DNA of 64,000 nucleotides, taken from positions 310,001-374,000 of the forward strand of contig NZ_PJRO01000003.1 in the NCBI RefSeq assembly GCF_002858745.1. The letters run 5' to 3'. Within the stretch, counting starts at the first letter, position 1, and the number at the start of each line of letters is the position of its first letter. Positions 54,588-63,047 of this stretch are shown here, piece after piece. This DNA is from Mesorhizobium loti (GTDB lineage: Bacteria; Pseudomonadota; Alphaproteobacteria; Rhizobiales; Rhizobiaceae). The position numbers were made by a program, and so were the translations under genes. Under the pieces are notes generated by a model. It did no database searches. It was not told the origin of the DNA and saw nothing but the letters and a program-made list of their open reading frames with translations.

Positions 54588-55445
54588 TCAGGCCGCGAGA
54601 AACTCCGGGTTCTGCTTCACCAGCGCCAGCTTCAGCTTTTCCAGCGCGCGCACCTCAATCTGCCGGACGCGCTCCTTGGAAATGCCGAGCGTCTCGCCAA
54701 GCTCTTCCAGGGTCGCGCTTTCGTCGCCCAGCCGACGCTGCTCGATGATCCGCAGTTCGCGCTCGTTCAAAGCCGCCAGCGCCTGCTTCAGCCAACCGGA
54801 ACGGCGCTCGACGTCGATCGTGTCACCGACGATCTCGTCGGGGAGCGGCCCATCCGAAACCAGGAAATCCACGCGCTCGGCCCCCGTTCCGTCGTCAGTC
54901 AACGGCGCGTTGAGCGAACTGTCCGGCGCCGACAGTCTTGCATCCATGACGGCGACGTCGGTTTCGGAAACGCCGAGCGCCGTCGAAACCTGGTGGTAGA
55001 GAGCCTGGTTGGATAACGCCTCCGTCCCCGAGCCGAGACGGGCCCGCAAGCGCCTCAGATTGAAAAAGAGTGCTTTCTGCGCCGAGCTGGTGCCGCCGCG
55101 TACGATCGACCAGTTGCGCAGGATATAATCCTGCATCGAGGCTCGCACCCACCAGCTTGCGTAGGTGGAGAAACGAACTTCACGCCCCGGATCGAAACGG
55201 GCGGCAGCCTCGAGAAGTCCAATATGCCCCTCCTGGATGAGATCGGAGACGGGCAGGCCGAAATAGCGAAACTTGGAGGCCATCGCGATAACCAGCCGCA
55301 TGTGAGCAATGACAATCTGGTTCAGCGCATGCTGGTCATGACCATCCTTCCAGCGGAGCGCCAGATCATGTTCCTGGTCACGTTCCAGGTAGGGAGCGGC
55401 CATCGCCGCACGGACCATGATACGTCCTGCATTGTCCTGAAGCAT
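54588..55445 (-). CDS. rpoH: RNA polymerase sigma-32 factor RpoH (second RpoH type)
   Basis: A 285-aa sigma factor. Region 2 holds YFGLPVSDLIQEGHIGLLEA and FDPGREVRFSTYASWWVRAS, the RpoH box includes QKALFFNLRRLRARL, and region 4 is ATLEELGETLGISKERVRQIEVRALEKL. It drives heat-shock or envelope/oxidative stress genes; rhizobia usually have RpoH1 and RpoH2, and the length and Ala-poor box fit RpoH2. The ATG at 55445 follows GGGAAAGTC; the frame remains open further up to 55523. Confidence 0.9.
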   Translation of the reverse strand: MLQDNAGRIMVRAAMAAPYLERDQEHDLALRWKDGHDQHALNQIVIAHMRLVIAMASKFRYFGLPVSDLIQEGHIGLLEAAARFDPGREVRFSTYASWWVRASMQDYILRNWSIVRGGTSSAQKALFFNLRRLRARLGSGTEALSNQALYHQVSTALGVSETDVAVMDARLSAPDSSLNAPLTDDGTGAERVDFLVSDGPLPDEIVGDTIDVERRSGWLKQALAALNERELRIIEQRRLGDESATLEELGETLGISKERVRQIEVRALEKLKLALVKQNPEFLAA

Positions 55446-55731
55446 CGTGACTTTCCCGTCTGCCCGTTGAACCTGACCGGACCGACCAAGGTCTGCGTCC
55501 AGAGGCGTCCACCAACGTGCCATGCGGGCAATGGTTCCCCGTCCAGCGCCAAAGAACCGGAGCGGCGCGGTTCATCCGCCCGTCAGTCACATTCTAAAAA
55601 TAGAATAAAATTCCCAAAATCTTTTCATTTTGAAATTTGATTCCTTATTCGCAAGACAAGGTTCTGTCACATTCCAGCACCTCTCCAAAGGTCGACATTG
55701 CTGTCCGCCGACATTACGGGATCACAAAAAG

Positions 55732-56505
55732 ATGAAATGGCTGAAATCGCTACTCCTTGCCGGAACCCTGCAGGTCCTGGCTGTAACCGCAGGCCATGCT
55801 GGTGCTGACTTCGATCAGATCAAACAGGCGGGTGTCTTCAAGATCGGCACCGAAGGCACCTACGCTCCCTTCACCTATCACGACACGTCCGGCGCGCTGG
55901 TCGGCTTCGACGTCGAGATCGGCCGCGAAATCGCGAAGCGGCTTGGCGTCAAGGCCGAGTTCCTCGAAGGCAAATGGGACGGTTTGATCGCCGGCATCGA
56001 CGCCAAGCGCTACGATGCTGTCATCAATCAGGTCGGCATCACCGAGGCGCGCAAGGCAAAGTACGACTTCTCCGACCCCTATATCGCTTCCAAGGCCGTC
56101 CTCATCGTTCGCGACGACAATGCCGAGATCAAGGACTTCGCCGATCTCAAGGGCAAGAAGTCGGCCCAGTCGCTCACCTCCAATTTCGGCAAGATCGCTG
56201 AAAAGAATGGTGCCGAACTGGTCGGCACCGATGGCTTCGACCAGTCGATCCAGCTTGTGCTCAACGGCCGCGTCGATGGTACCATCAACGACAGCCTCTC
56301 CTTCTTCGATTTCAAGAAGCATAAGCCGGACGCCAAGGTGAAGATCGTGGCGCAGGAGGCCAACGCCGACTATTCGGGCGTCATCGTGCGCAAGGGCGAC
56401 CCCGAACTGGTCGCCGCGATCAACAAGGCGCTGGCCGAGATCAAGGCCGACGGCACCTACAAGAAGATCTCCGAGACCTATTTCGGCGAGGACGTCTCCA
56501 AATAA
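55732..56505 (+). CDS. Polar amino-acid (cystine-type) ABC transporter substrate-binding protein
   Basis: A 257-aa family 3 solute-binding protein. The signal peptide ends around VTAGHAGAD. The body contains GTEGTYAPFTYHDTSG, VGFDVEIGREIAKRLG, WDGLIAGIDAKRYDAVINQV, and YDFSDPYIASKAVLIV. Cystine and glutamate-type binders share this pattern; cystine is favoured by the fit to FliY/TcyJ, but this is not decisive. The start at 55732 has weak upstream AAAAAG. It is followed by permease and ATPase genes. Confidence 0.88.
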   Translation: MKWLKSLLLAGTLQVLAVTAGHAGADFDQIKQAGVFKIGTEGTYAPFTYHDTSGALVGFDVEIGREIAKRLGVKAEFLEGKWDGLIAGIDAKRYDAVINQVGITEARKAKYDFSDPYIASKAVLIVRDDNAEIKDFADLKGKKSAQSLTSNFGKIAEKNGAELVGTDGFDQSIQLVLNGRVDGTINDSLSFFDFKKHKPDAKVKIVAQEANADYSGVIVRKGDPELVAAINKALAEIKADGTYKKISETYFGEDVSK

Positions 56506-56548
56506 GTCCCGTTCCGGGCCGGGAATTTTATCCGGCTCACTCAAACAA

Positions 56549-56582
56549 GGCGGCGTGCCGTTGGCGGCGCGCCGCTTTTGTG
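56549..56582 (+). terminator. Hairpin between binding-protein and permease genes
   Basis: GGCGGCGTGCCG...GGCGGCGCGCCGCTTTTGTG. A GC-rich stem-loop is followed by a short T-run 45 bp after the binding-protein stop. Such elements often reduce permease expression relative to the binding protein. Confidence 0.6.
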
Positions 56583-56634
56583 TTTTCTGCGATTGTCACG
56601 ACGTTATAGAACAGGCCCGGAGGGAGAACAGCTC

Positions 56635-57315
56635 GTGCCGCCTTGGCTACAATTGATGCTGGATTCGCTTGGCCCCCTTCTGTGGGCCGGACTGATTTTC
56701 ACCATACCGCTTACCCTTCTGTCGTTCGCCTTCGGGCTGGCGGTGGGGCTAGGGGCGGCGCTGCTGCGCCTGTTCGGGCCACGGCCATTGGCGGCAATCG
56801 TGCGCTTCTATGTGTGGATCATTCGCGGCACGCCGCTTCTGGTTCAGCTGTTTCTCATCTTCTACGGATTGCCCAGCCTCGGCATCGTGCTCGACGCCTT
56901 CCCGGCGGCGCTGATCGGTTTCACGCTCAACATCGGCGCCTATTCGTCGGAGATCATCCGCGCGGTCATAGGCTCGGTGCCGAAAGGACAGTGGGAAGCA
57001 GCCTATTCCATCGGCATGACCTGGAGCCAGACGATGCGCCGCACCATCCTGCCGCAAGCCGGCCGGGTCGCAGTGCCGCCGCTGTCCAACACGTTCATTT
57101 CGCTGGTCAAGGATACCTCGCTGGCCGCCGCGATCACCTTGCCGGAACTGTTCCAGTCAGCGCAGCGCATTGTCGCTGTAACCTATGAACCGCTGATCCT
57201 TTATGTCGAGGCGGCGCTGATCTACCTGGCGATGAGTTCGATCCTGTCGGCATTGCAGGTACGGCTCGAAGCCCGGCTCGGCCGCTATGGCGGCTTCCTG
57301 GAGGCACGCTCGTGA
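56635..57315 (+). CDS. Polar amino-acid ABC transporter permease
   Basis: A 226-aa HisM/GlnP-type permease with five or so transmembrane segments. The EAA loop is GQWEAAYSIGMTWSQTMRRTI and the N-terminal TIPLTLLSFAFGLAVGLG. The start is GTG at 56635 with GGAGGGAG upstream. It overlaps the ATPase gene by 4 bp. Confidence 0.92.
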   Translation: MPPWLQLMLDSLGPLLWAGLIFTIPLTLLSFAFGLAVGLGAALLRLFGPRPLAAIVRFYVWIIRGTPLLVQLFLIFYGLPSLGIVLDAFPAALIGFTLNIGAYSSEIIRAVIGSVPKGQWEAAYSIGMTWSQTMRRTILPQAGRVAVPPLSNTFISLVKDTSLAAAITLPELFQSAQRIVAVTYEPLILYVEAALIYLAMSSILSALQVRLEARLGRYGGFLEARS

Positions 57316-58082
57316 TCGAACTCTCCAACCTGGAAAAGCGCTTCGGTGACAATGTCGTCTTGAAGGACATCAACGTCGCCATGAAGGAAGGCAGCGTCAC
57401 CGCGCTTGTCGGCCCTTCGGGCGGCGGCAAGTCGACATTGCTGCGTTGTATCAATCTTCTGGAAATCCCAACCAATGGCGCGGTGAGGATCGGCGAGGAA
57501 ACGCTGACCTTCCATCCGGGCGGCAGGGTCTCGTCCGGCGATGTATTGAGGTTGCGACGCCAGACCGGCATGGTGTTCCAGAACTTCCAGCTGTTTCCAC
57601 ACCGCACCGCCATCGAGAACGTCATGGAGGGACTGGTGACCGTCTTGAAATGGCCCGCTGATAAGGCACGCGAGCGCGCACTCTCGCTGCTTGAAAAGGT
57701 CGGCATGGCGCACAAGGCGGACGCCTGGCCGGCGACCCTGTCCGGCGGCCAGCAGCAGCGCGTCGCCATCGCCCGAGCACTGGCGCCTTCACCACGTGTG
57801 CTTTTGTGTGATGAGCCGACCTCAGCGCTCGACCCCGAGCTCGCTCAGGAAGTCGTGGACGTGCTTGGCAAGCTCGCCAGTGAAGGCACCACCATGGTCA
57901 TGGCGACGCATGATCTGCGTCTCGCCTCCAAAGTGGCACGTGAGGTGGTTTTCCTGGAGGCCGGCATCGTTGTCGAGAAGGGTCCGGTCGAAACAGTGTT
58001 CGGCAATCCGCAGCATCAACGCACCAGGCGCTTCATCGCCACATTGAGACAGGAACAGGAAGAGGCGGGCAGCAAGACCTGA
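57312..58082 (+). CDS. Polar amino-acid ABC transporter ATP-binding protein
   Basis: A 256-aa ATPase. Walker A is VGPSGGGKSTLLRCI, the signature LSGGQQQRVAIARAL and Walker B VLLCDEPTSAL, followed by the D-loop and ATHDLRLASKVA. The start is GTG at 57312, overlapping the permease stop. It completes a binding-protein/permease/ATPase operon. Confidence 0.94.
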   Translation: MIELSNLEKRFGDNVVLKDINVAMKEGSVTALVGPSGGGKSTLLRCINLLEIPTNGAVRIGEETLTFHPGGRVSSGDVLRLRRQTGMVFQNFQLFPHRTAIENVMEGLVTVLKWPADKARERALSLLEKVGMAHKADAWPATLSGGQQQRVAIARALAPSPRVLLCDEPTSALDPELAQEVVDVLGKLASEGTTMVMATHDLRLASKVAREVVFLEAGIVVEKGPVETVFGNPQHQRTRRFIATLRQEQEEAGSKT

Positions 58083-58189
58083 CCAACATCCTATCACTGG
58101 CACGTCTGGGCAGGCGCGTAACGAATGCCTATCTTTGAACGAACATCCTCTGCAACGAACAACAAGCCGCAAAGGCAAGGAGATCATTC

Positions 58190-58591
58190 ATGGACACCCA
58201 TACCTTCCCCGTCACCCGCACTGATGCTGAATGGCGAGCGCTGCTGACGCCTGAGCAATATCAGGTGATGCGGCACCACGGCACGGAACGGCCGGGAAGC
58301 TGCGCACTTCTCTATGAAAAGCGCGCCGGAACCTTCAAATGCGTCGGCTGCGACAGCCCGCTGTTCGAAGCCAAGCTGAAGTTCGAGAGCGGCACCGGCT
58401 GGCCGAGCTTCAATGACCCCGTCGAAGGTTCGGTCGAGACCACGGTCGACCGCAGCTACGGCATGGTACGCACCGAGGTGCATTGCGCCACCTGCGGCAG
58501 CCATCTCGGCCATGTCTTCGAAGACGGCCCGCCGCCGACTGGCTTGCGTTATTGCATCAATGGCGTGGCGCTGACCTTCGAGCCAGCCTGA
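58190..58591 (+). CDS. msrB: Peptide-methionine (R)-S-oxide reductase MsrB
   Basis: A 133-aa protein. The zinc-binding CxxC pairs are CVGCDSPLF and [14 protein letters not shown], and the substrate segment is [12 protein letters not shown]. The usual C-terminal redox Cys lies in [15 protein letters not shown]. It repairs methionine-R-sulfoxide in proteins. It is the closest methionine-repair gene to the Met-rich ORF at 59859 (1.3 kb away). AAGGAGATCATTC precedes the ATG. Confidence 0.96.
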   Translation: MDTHTFPVTRTDAEWRALLTPEQYQVMRHHGTERPGSCALLYEKRAGTFKCVGCDSPLFEAKLKFESGTGWPSFNDPVEGSVETTVDRSYGMVRTEVHCATCGSHLGHVFEDGPPPTGLRYCINGVALTFEPA

Positions 58592-58640
58592 AAACGACCG
58601 CACGCACTCCGGCCCTTTCGTATCGCCTCCGGCTGACCCG

Positions 58641-58736
58641 AAACGGTTCACCGTTTCACGGAAACGGTGAACCGTTTTATTTTTTTGACGCAATTCCGGA
58701 CGGAAAACCGCTACGCACTTTTCCTGGAATTGCTCT
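58641..58736. repeat. Interspersed palindromic repeat, family A copy
   Basis: Left palindrome AAACGGTTCACCGTTTC...GAAACGGTGAACCGTTTT, then ACGCAATTCCGGACGGAAAA and TTTTCCTGGAATTGCTCT. It lies between msrB and the next gene. Confidence 0.75.
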
Positions 58737-58772
58737 ATGTCCCTTCTGTGGGTTGGGGAGCCGGAGGAGAGA

Positions 58773-59570
58773 ATGACGTATTTCATGTGCCTGCAGTGCG
58801 GCGTGCAATTCACCGAAAGCGAACTGCCGCCGGAACATTGCCCGATCTGCGAGGACGAGCGCCAATATGTGCGCTGGGAGGGTCAGGCCTGGACAACTTT
58901 TGACGACCTCGCCAGGACCCATATACTGGTGGTGAGAGACGACACCGGCGTGCTCGCTTTCGGTATCGAGCCGCGCTTTGCCATCGGACAGCGCGCTCTG
59001 CTGGCTGAAACACCCGATGGCAACGTGCTGTGGGACTGCGTCAGCCTGATCAGCGATGAAGCGGTAGCCGAGATCAAACGCCGCGGTGGCCTGCAGGCGA
59101 TCGCCATATCGCACTGCCACTACTACTCAGCGATGATCGAGTGGAGCGAAGCCTTCGGTGGAATACCGATCCATATCCACGTCGACGACCGCCAATGGGT
59201 GATGCGGCCGCATCCGTCGGTTGCCTTCTGGGAAGGCGAAACACTTCCCCTCAATCCGTCGCTGACCTTGATCCGCTGCGGTGGTCATTTTGCCGGTGGG
59301 CAGGTGCTACACTGGAAGCGCGAGGGCGCCAGCGCCATCCTCTCCGGCGATATCCTGCAGGTGGTGCCGACGCGACGACATCTTTCGTTCATGTACAGCT
59401 ATCCGAACCAGATCCCCCTCAACGCGCGGAGCGTCCAACGCATTGCGGCCGCGGTCGAACCCTTCGACTACGACAATATTTACGGTGCCTGGTGGGGAAG
59501 CAACGTTATCGGCGGCGCCAGGGAAGCGATGCGTATTTCCGTGGACCGCTACCTTGCCGCCATCGCATGA
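58773..59570 (+). CDS. Rubredoxin-like domain fused to metallo-beta-lactamase-fold protein
   Basis: A 265-aa protein. The N-terminus carries a rubredoxin-like zinc/iron site with Cys pairs CLQCG and CPICED (residues 6-32). A metallo-beta-lactamase fold follows: SHCHYYSAMIEW gives HxHxxxxx and GGHFAGGQVLHW the second His, and LSGDILQV the Asp. The first motif lacks the usual Asp-His pair after HxH, which may change metal binding. Rubredoxin-MBL fusions often act in electron transfer or oxygen reduction, but activity here is unknown. GGAGGAGAGA precedes the ATG at 58773. Confidence 0.8.
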   Translation: MTYFMCLQCGVQFTESELPPEHCPICEDERQYVRWEGQAWTTFDDLARTHILVVRDDTGVLAFGIEPRFAIGQRALLAETPDGNVLWDCVSLISDEAVAEIKRRGGLQAIAISHCHYYSAMIEWSEAFGGIPIHIHVDDRQWVMRPHPSVAFWEGETLPLNPSLTLIRCGGHFAGGQVLHWKREGASAILSGDILQVVPTRRHLSFMYSYPNQIPLNARSVQRIAAAVEPFDYDNIYGAWWGSNVIGGAREAMRISVDRYLAAIA

Positions 59571-59858
59571 TCGCGGCTACCGACCTCCATTTTTGACTTT
59601 TCCAAGCCAAGCGCCAATTCCGGAAAAGCCATCTCCGGTGCCTGCAGAAGGCAGCACCGGATGCTCATGACGTGGAGCCGGACGCAAGAATTGTCCGATT
59701 TTCATCGCGATTTTCCAATGTCTTGAACGAGCTGTCGCCGCCAGCAGAGGAAAGCGGCCGAGCTCCGCAACGCTTCGTTGCAGCAGCGAAAAGCCCGGCA
59801 TAGAGCACCCGCATAGACATCTCGTTGGCAGATGTCCCGCTGGATCATGGAGATCGAG

Positions 59859-60188
59859 ATGAACCCCGCAATGCAGATGAACCCGATGATGATGAACGGC
59901 ATGATGCCGATGATGAACCCGATGATGGGTGGCATGCCCATGAACGGTATGATGATGCCCATGATGGGCAACATGATGCCGACGGGTGGCATGATGATGC
60001 CCATGATGATGGCCAAGATGACCTGCAAGATGACCGCCAACGGCATGGTCTGCGAAATGATGCCGATGGATGACATGTCCAAGGACATGTTCATGGAATG
60101 CTGCAAGCGCATGATGACCATGATGGGCAACGGCATGCCCATGATGATGATGTGCGGCGGCATGGGCATGATGTGCCAGATGGCCTGA
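59859..60188 (+). CDS. Extremely methionine-rich small protein
   Basis: A 109-aa protein (or 118 aa from 59832) that is about 45% Met (49 residues) with six Cys. The N-terminal half is repeats of the type NPMMMNGMMPMM and GMMMPMMGNMM. The C-terminal half has Cys/Met segments: KMTCKMTANGMVCEMM, FMECCKRMM and MMMMCGGMGMMC. No signal peptide or membrane segment is clear. Met/Cys-rich proteins are known both as copper(I) ligands and as oxidant sinks repaired by Msr enzymes. Start 59859 follows GGAGATCGAG closely; the ATG at 59832 has a poorer site. A terminator follows. Confidence 0.75.
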   Translation: MNPAMQMNPMMMNGMMPMMNPMMGGMPMNGMMMPMMGNMMPTGGMMMPMMMAKMTCKMTANGMVCEMMPMDDMSKDMFMECCKRMMTMMGNGMPMMMMCGGMGMMCQMA

Positions 60189-60212
60189 TCAAGGCCCACA
60201 CATAGGCGTACC

Positions 60213-60235
60213 CAGGGCCGGCTCGCCGGCCCTTT
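60213..60235 (+). terminator. Terminator after the Met-rich gene
   Basis: GGGCCGGC-TC-GCCGGCCC followed by TTTCCT; a perfect 8-bp stem 25 bp after the stop. It also lies just downstream of the convergent regulator gene and may serve both. Confidence 0.75.
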
Positions 60236-60240
60236 CCTAT

Positions 60241-60858
60241 TCAGCCTACCGTCTCGATATAGGTCATGACGAGATAAGCGACGCTTTCCTCGTCCGTCAG
60301 GTTGCGATAGCTGTGCGGCACGTCGGCTTCGAACAGGATCGCGTCCCCCTCGAAAAGCTGCCGCGGCGCTTCCCGTCCCGACCGTACTTCCAGCGCGCCC
60401 TGGGCGATCACGACATTCTCGACCGTTCCCGGCGCATGCGCGTCCGCATATTCGACATGTCGTCCGGCAAGCCTGAGTTCATAGAACTCGACCTTGCGTT
60501 CTCCGTCGAAGGGGAACAGCGCCCGCGTGGTGAACTTGCCGTCGCGCGATGCCAGTATCTTGGCATCCACGCGTTTCAACACGACGGTGCCATGCGTGTT
60601 CTGACCGCTCAGCAGCGTGGCAAACGGGACATCGAGCGCCGTCGAGATTTTCCACAACAGGCTGATCGTCGGTGCGCTCTTGCCTGTTTCGATCTGGCTG
60701 AGCATGGCGCGGCTGACACCGGAGAGTTTGGCCAGCCGCTCGAGCGAATATCCTTGCCGGGTCCGCAACCGCCTCAGATTCTGCCCGAGCACCAGCGGCA
60801 GATCGAAAGCAGGAGGGATGGCACCGCCACCCTGATCGACCACCGCCAGCTCGGTCAT
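60241..60858 (-). CDS. XRE-family regulator with C-terminal cupin domain
   Basis: A 205-aa protein. The XRE helix-turn-helix covers about residues 25-75 (LRTRQGYSLERLAKLSGVS, MLSQIETGKSAPTISLLWKI). The cupin domain includes FYELRLAGRHVEYADAHAPG and DAILFEADVPHSYRN. Such proteins sense small metabolites and regulate adjacent genes. Start 60858 is the ATG 1 bp past the TGA of the small upstream ORF; a TTG alternative lies ten codons further up. It ends convergently with the Met-rich gene. Confidence 0.9.
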   Translation of the reverse strand: MTELAVVDQGGGAIPPAFDLPLVLGQNLRRLRTRQGYSLERLAKLSGVSRAMLSQIETGKSAPTISLLWKISTALDVPFATLLSGQNTHGTVVLKRVDAKILASRDGKFTTRALFPFDGERKVEFYELRLAGRHVEYADAHAPGTVENVVIAQGALEVRSGREAPRQLFEGDAILFEADVPHSYRNLTDEESVAYLVMTYIETVG

Positions 60859-60859
60859 T

Positions 60860-61036
60860 TCAACCCGCCAGGGATGGGGTTCCGACAAAAAGCACGGGAA
60901 CGAACCAGACCGGCACCCAGGCCATGGCCGGGATGCTCGTCATGGTCAGGAACGATGGATCGGCCTGAAGGCCGCGGATTTCCCGAGCCCTGCGATGGGC
61001 CTGCAAATCGATGATTTCCGCTGTCTGAGCCGGCAT
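60860..61036 (-). CDS. Small membrane protein (58 aa) coupled to the XRE regulator
   Basis: On the minus strand ATG at 61036 opens a 58-codon frame ending TGA at 60860. The frame has a charged N-terminus (AEIIDLQAHRRAREIRG) and one long hydrophobic segment (AMAWVPVWFVPVLFVG). GGTGGTGGCAG lies just before the ATG. Its stop and the regulator ATG are joined as TGAAATG, so translation is probably coupled. I recognise no family. It is too short for common annotation cut-offs, but the amphipathic-then-membrane layout looks real. Confidence 0.55.
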   Translation of the reverse strand: MPAQTAEIIDLQAHRRAREIRGLQADPSFLTMTSIPAMAWVPVWFVPVLFVGTPSLAG

Positions 61037-61209
61037 CTGCCACCACCATTCGTTACAGTGCCAGTCTACACCGCGTTGTTAGCGTGCCGAGAAAGCCGCC
61101 TCCATCTTCTCGCAGGAAGGAGAAAAACATTCCACGTCGACCGCGCGACCAAAGGTCGAATCTACCACACCCCGCAGACGTCGCAGGCGAGACGATCAGG
61201 TGTTGAAGT

Positions 61210-61653
61210 CTAAAGCTCGGACGCCAGCACCTCTGTAACCGCTCGCTCGAAGCGACTGGCCTCGGTAACCAACCAGTCCGCCATGGCCGGCCAATTGTCA
61301 TCGGCGAAGCAGTTGACCCGCCAGATCGCATTGACGCCGAAACCTTGCTCGCTCTGTTCCGGCCTCAGCTTCAGCCTGCTTTCCATCGCAGCCCTGAACG
61401 GCTGCAGCCGTCCTTTTGTATCGACGGCACCCAGCCGCTCGTTGCGGCCGAAGAAGACGCCGACGACGCTCTGCTCAGGCGCCACATACATGGTAATGAC
61501 AAGATTGAATTCCGGCAGGCCGCGCTGCCAGAACCAGGGTCCATGCCTGACCCTTCGGGGACGCTCTGACGGGTGCCGTTCCTCGAACTGCGCCCAGAAG
61601 CCCCGATGCCGGAACTCCCTGGCGCTGCGCGCCCCGAAGTCGAGTTCACTCAT
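61210..61653 (-). CDS. DUF4268-like protein
   Basis: A 147-aa protein with FWAQFEERHPSERPRR near the start, LVITMYVAPEQSVVGVFFGRN in the middle and WPAMADWLVTEASRFERAV at the end. The pattern matches DUF4268, whose members are found alone or with restriction enzymes and are of unknown function. No restriction gene is nearby. Confidence 0.72.
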   Translation of the reverse strand: MSELDFGARSAREFRHRGFWAQFEERHPSERPRRVRHGPWFWQRGLPEFNLVITMYVAPEQSVVGVFFGRNERLGAVDTKGRLQPFRAAMESRLKLRPEQSEQGFGVNAIWRVNCFADDNWPAMADWLVTEASRFERAVTEVLASEL

Positions 61654-61809
61654 TCAATCGACCCGTCAAATCTGGGCGAGTTCTTCCAGGCGTTCACCGG
61701 GAGCCGCAGTATCCCGCCACCATTGTAACTCTCGCCATTCGCTGTCCGCCCCTACTCTACCTGTCACCACTCGATTCCGAGAACGCAGGCAATCCGAGAG
61801 TAGACGACA

Positions 61810-62559
61810 ATGAAACATCCTATGAAAGATACCATCGCAACACCCAACATAGTCACCCGAAGCAGCTACCAGCGCCAGGTGGACACAATCCGGGCCTGGG
61901 AGAAAGCACACACCAGGGAAAGCGATGCGATCGCGGCGGCGCGCCGGCGACTGCCGATGGTGGAGGTCGATGGGTCGGCGCGGCTCATCGGCGAAAAAGG
62001 TCCGGCAACGCTGCTGGATGCTTTCGAGGGTCGTCGCCAGCTGATCGCCTACTATTTCATGTGGTATCCGGGTCGCCCGGCGCCGGAACAATGCGAGGGT
62101 TGCACGCTCTTCACCACGCAGGTCCGCGAACTGTCTCACATCCATTCGCGCGACGTCACCTATGCAACGTTCTGCCAGGGCCCATACGAGGAGAGTGCCC
62201 GCTATCGCAACTTCATGGGGTGGGAAATGCCCTGGTACTCGGTCCAGGATTCGGCAGAGATCCTGCTTTCCGGACGCCCGGCAGGAATGATGTATCTCAT
62301 CTGCTATCTGCGGCAGGGAAACGATGTCTTCGAGACTTATTGGACAACCAGGCGCGGCGTCGAGGTGATGGACAACAGCTATCATTTGCTCGACCTGACG
62401 GTCTATGGCCGGCAGGAACTGTGGGAAGATTCGCCGAACGGCTGGCCACGAGGGTGGGGAGAAGGCAAGCACCGCATGCGGACGGGAGGTCGCCCGATCA
62501 CGCAATGGCCCCGGCTGAACGCGGGGCATTCGGACGACCTCGGCACCTACGGTGTATGA
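61810..62559 (+). CDS. DUF899 family thioredoxin-like protein
   Basis: A 249-aa protein. It contains LIGEKGPATLLDAFEGRRQLIAYYF, then MWYPGRPAPEQCEGCTLF with a CxxC motif, FMGWEMPWYSVQD, and a C-terminal part with MDNSYHLLDLTVYGRQELWED. It is the DUF899 family with a thioredoxin-like fold, function unknown. Its stop abuts that of a convergent MarR gene. Confidence 0.82.
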   Translation: MKHPMKDTIATPNIVTRSSYQRQVDTIRAWEKAHTRESDAIAAARRRLPMVEVDGSARLIGEKGPATLLDAFEGRRQLIAYYFMWYPGRPAPEQCEGCTLFTTQVRELSHIHSRDVTYATFCQGPYEESARYRNFMGWEMPWYSVQDSAEILLSGRPAGMMYLICYLRQGNDVFETYWTTRRGVEVMDNSYHLLDLTVYGRQELWEDSPNGWPRGWGEGKHRMRTGGRPITQWPRLNAGHSDDLGTYGV

Positions 62560-62964
62560 TCATCTTGCGTCGATGAATTTCAGCAGTTCCTCACCGCCAT
62601 GACCCTTGAGGGCGCTGTTCAGTGCCTTCTCGTAGTCGGGTTGCGCATCCCCGAGACGGGAGCGCCCCTTGTCGGTAAGAACCGCGTAGACACCACGCTT
62701 GTCGTCGGGGCAAAGGTCGCGAAGGGCAAGCCCGCCGCGTTCCAGGCGCTCGACCATTCGCGATACCGAACTTTGGTTCAGCCGCAGATGCGTGGCAAGG
62801 TCTTGCATCCTGAGTTCCGATTTCGCGGATCGCGACAAGATCTGCAGTGCCCGGTATTCCGACAGGCCCAGGCCGTGTTGTCCCTGCAGAACCTCACCAA
62901 GCTCGGCCTCGACATTCGCCACGGCATGAATCAGCCTCAGCCATGAATCGCTTTTCTTCGACAT
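62560..62964 (-). CDS. MarR family transcriptional regulator
   Basis: A 134-aa winged helix protein. It has QHGLGLSEYRALQILSRS, the recognition helix MQDLATHLRLNQSSVSRMV and the wing GLALRDLCPDDKRGVYAVLT. It lies 3' to 3' next to DUF899 and upstream of the deaminase gene with about 80 bp. Its target is unknown; local control of the deaminase/SMR unit is possible. Confidence 0.88.
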   Translation of the reverse strand: MSKKSDSWLRLIHAVANVEAELGEVLQGQHGLGLSEYRALQILSRSAKSELRMQDLATHLRLNQSSVSRMVERLERGGLALRDLCPDDKRGVYAVLTDKGRSRLGDAQPDYEKALNSALKGHGGEELLKFIDAR

Positions 62965-63047
62965 GATCTATGGGCTCCGTTTCAAGCAGCCGACGCGAAG
63001 CAGAATATGTATGGTCATGCAATAACTGACTCAAGGATGGCACGACG

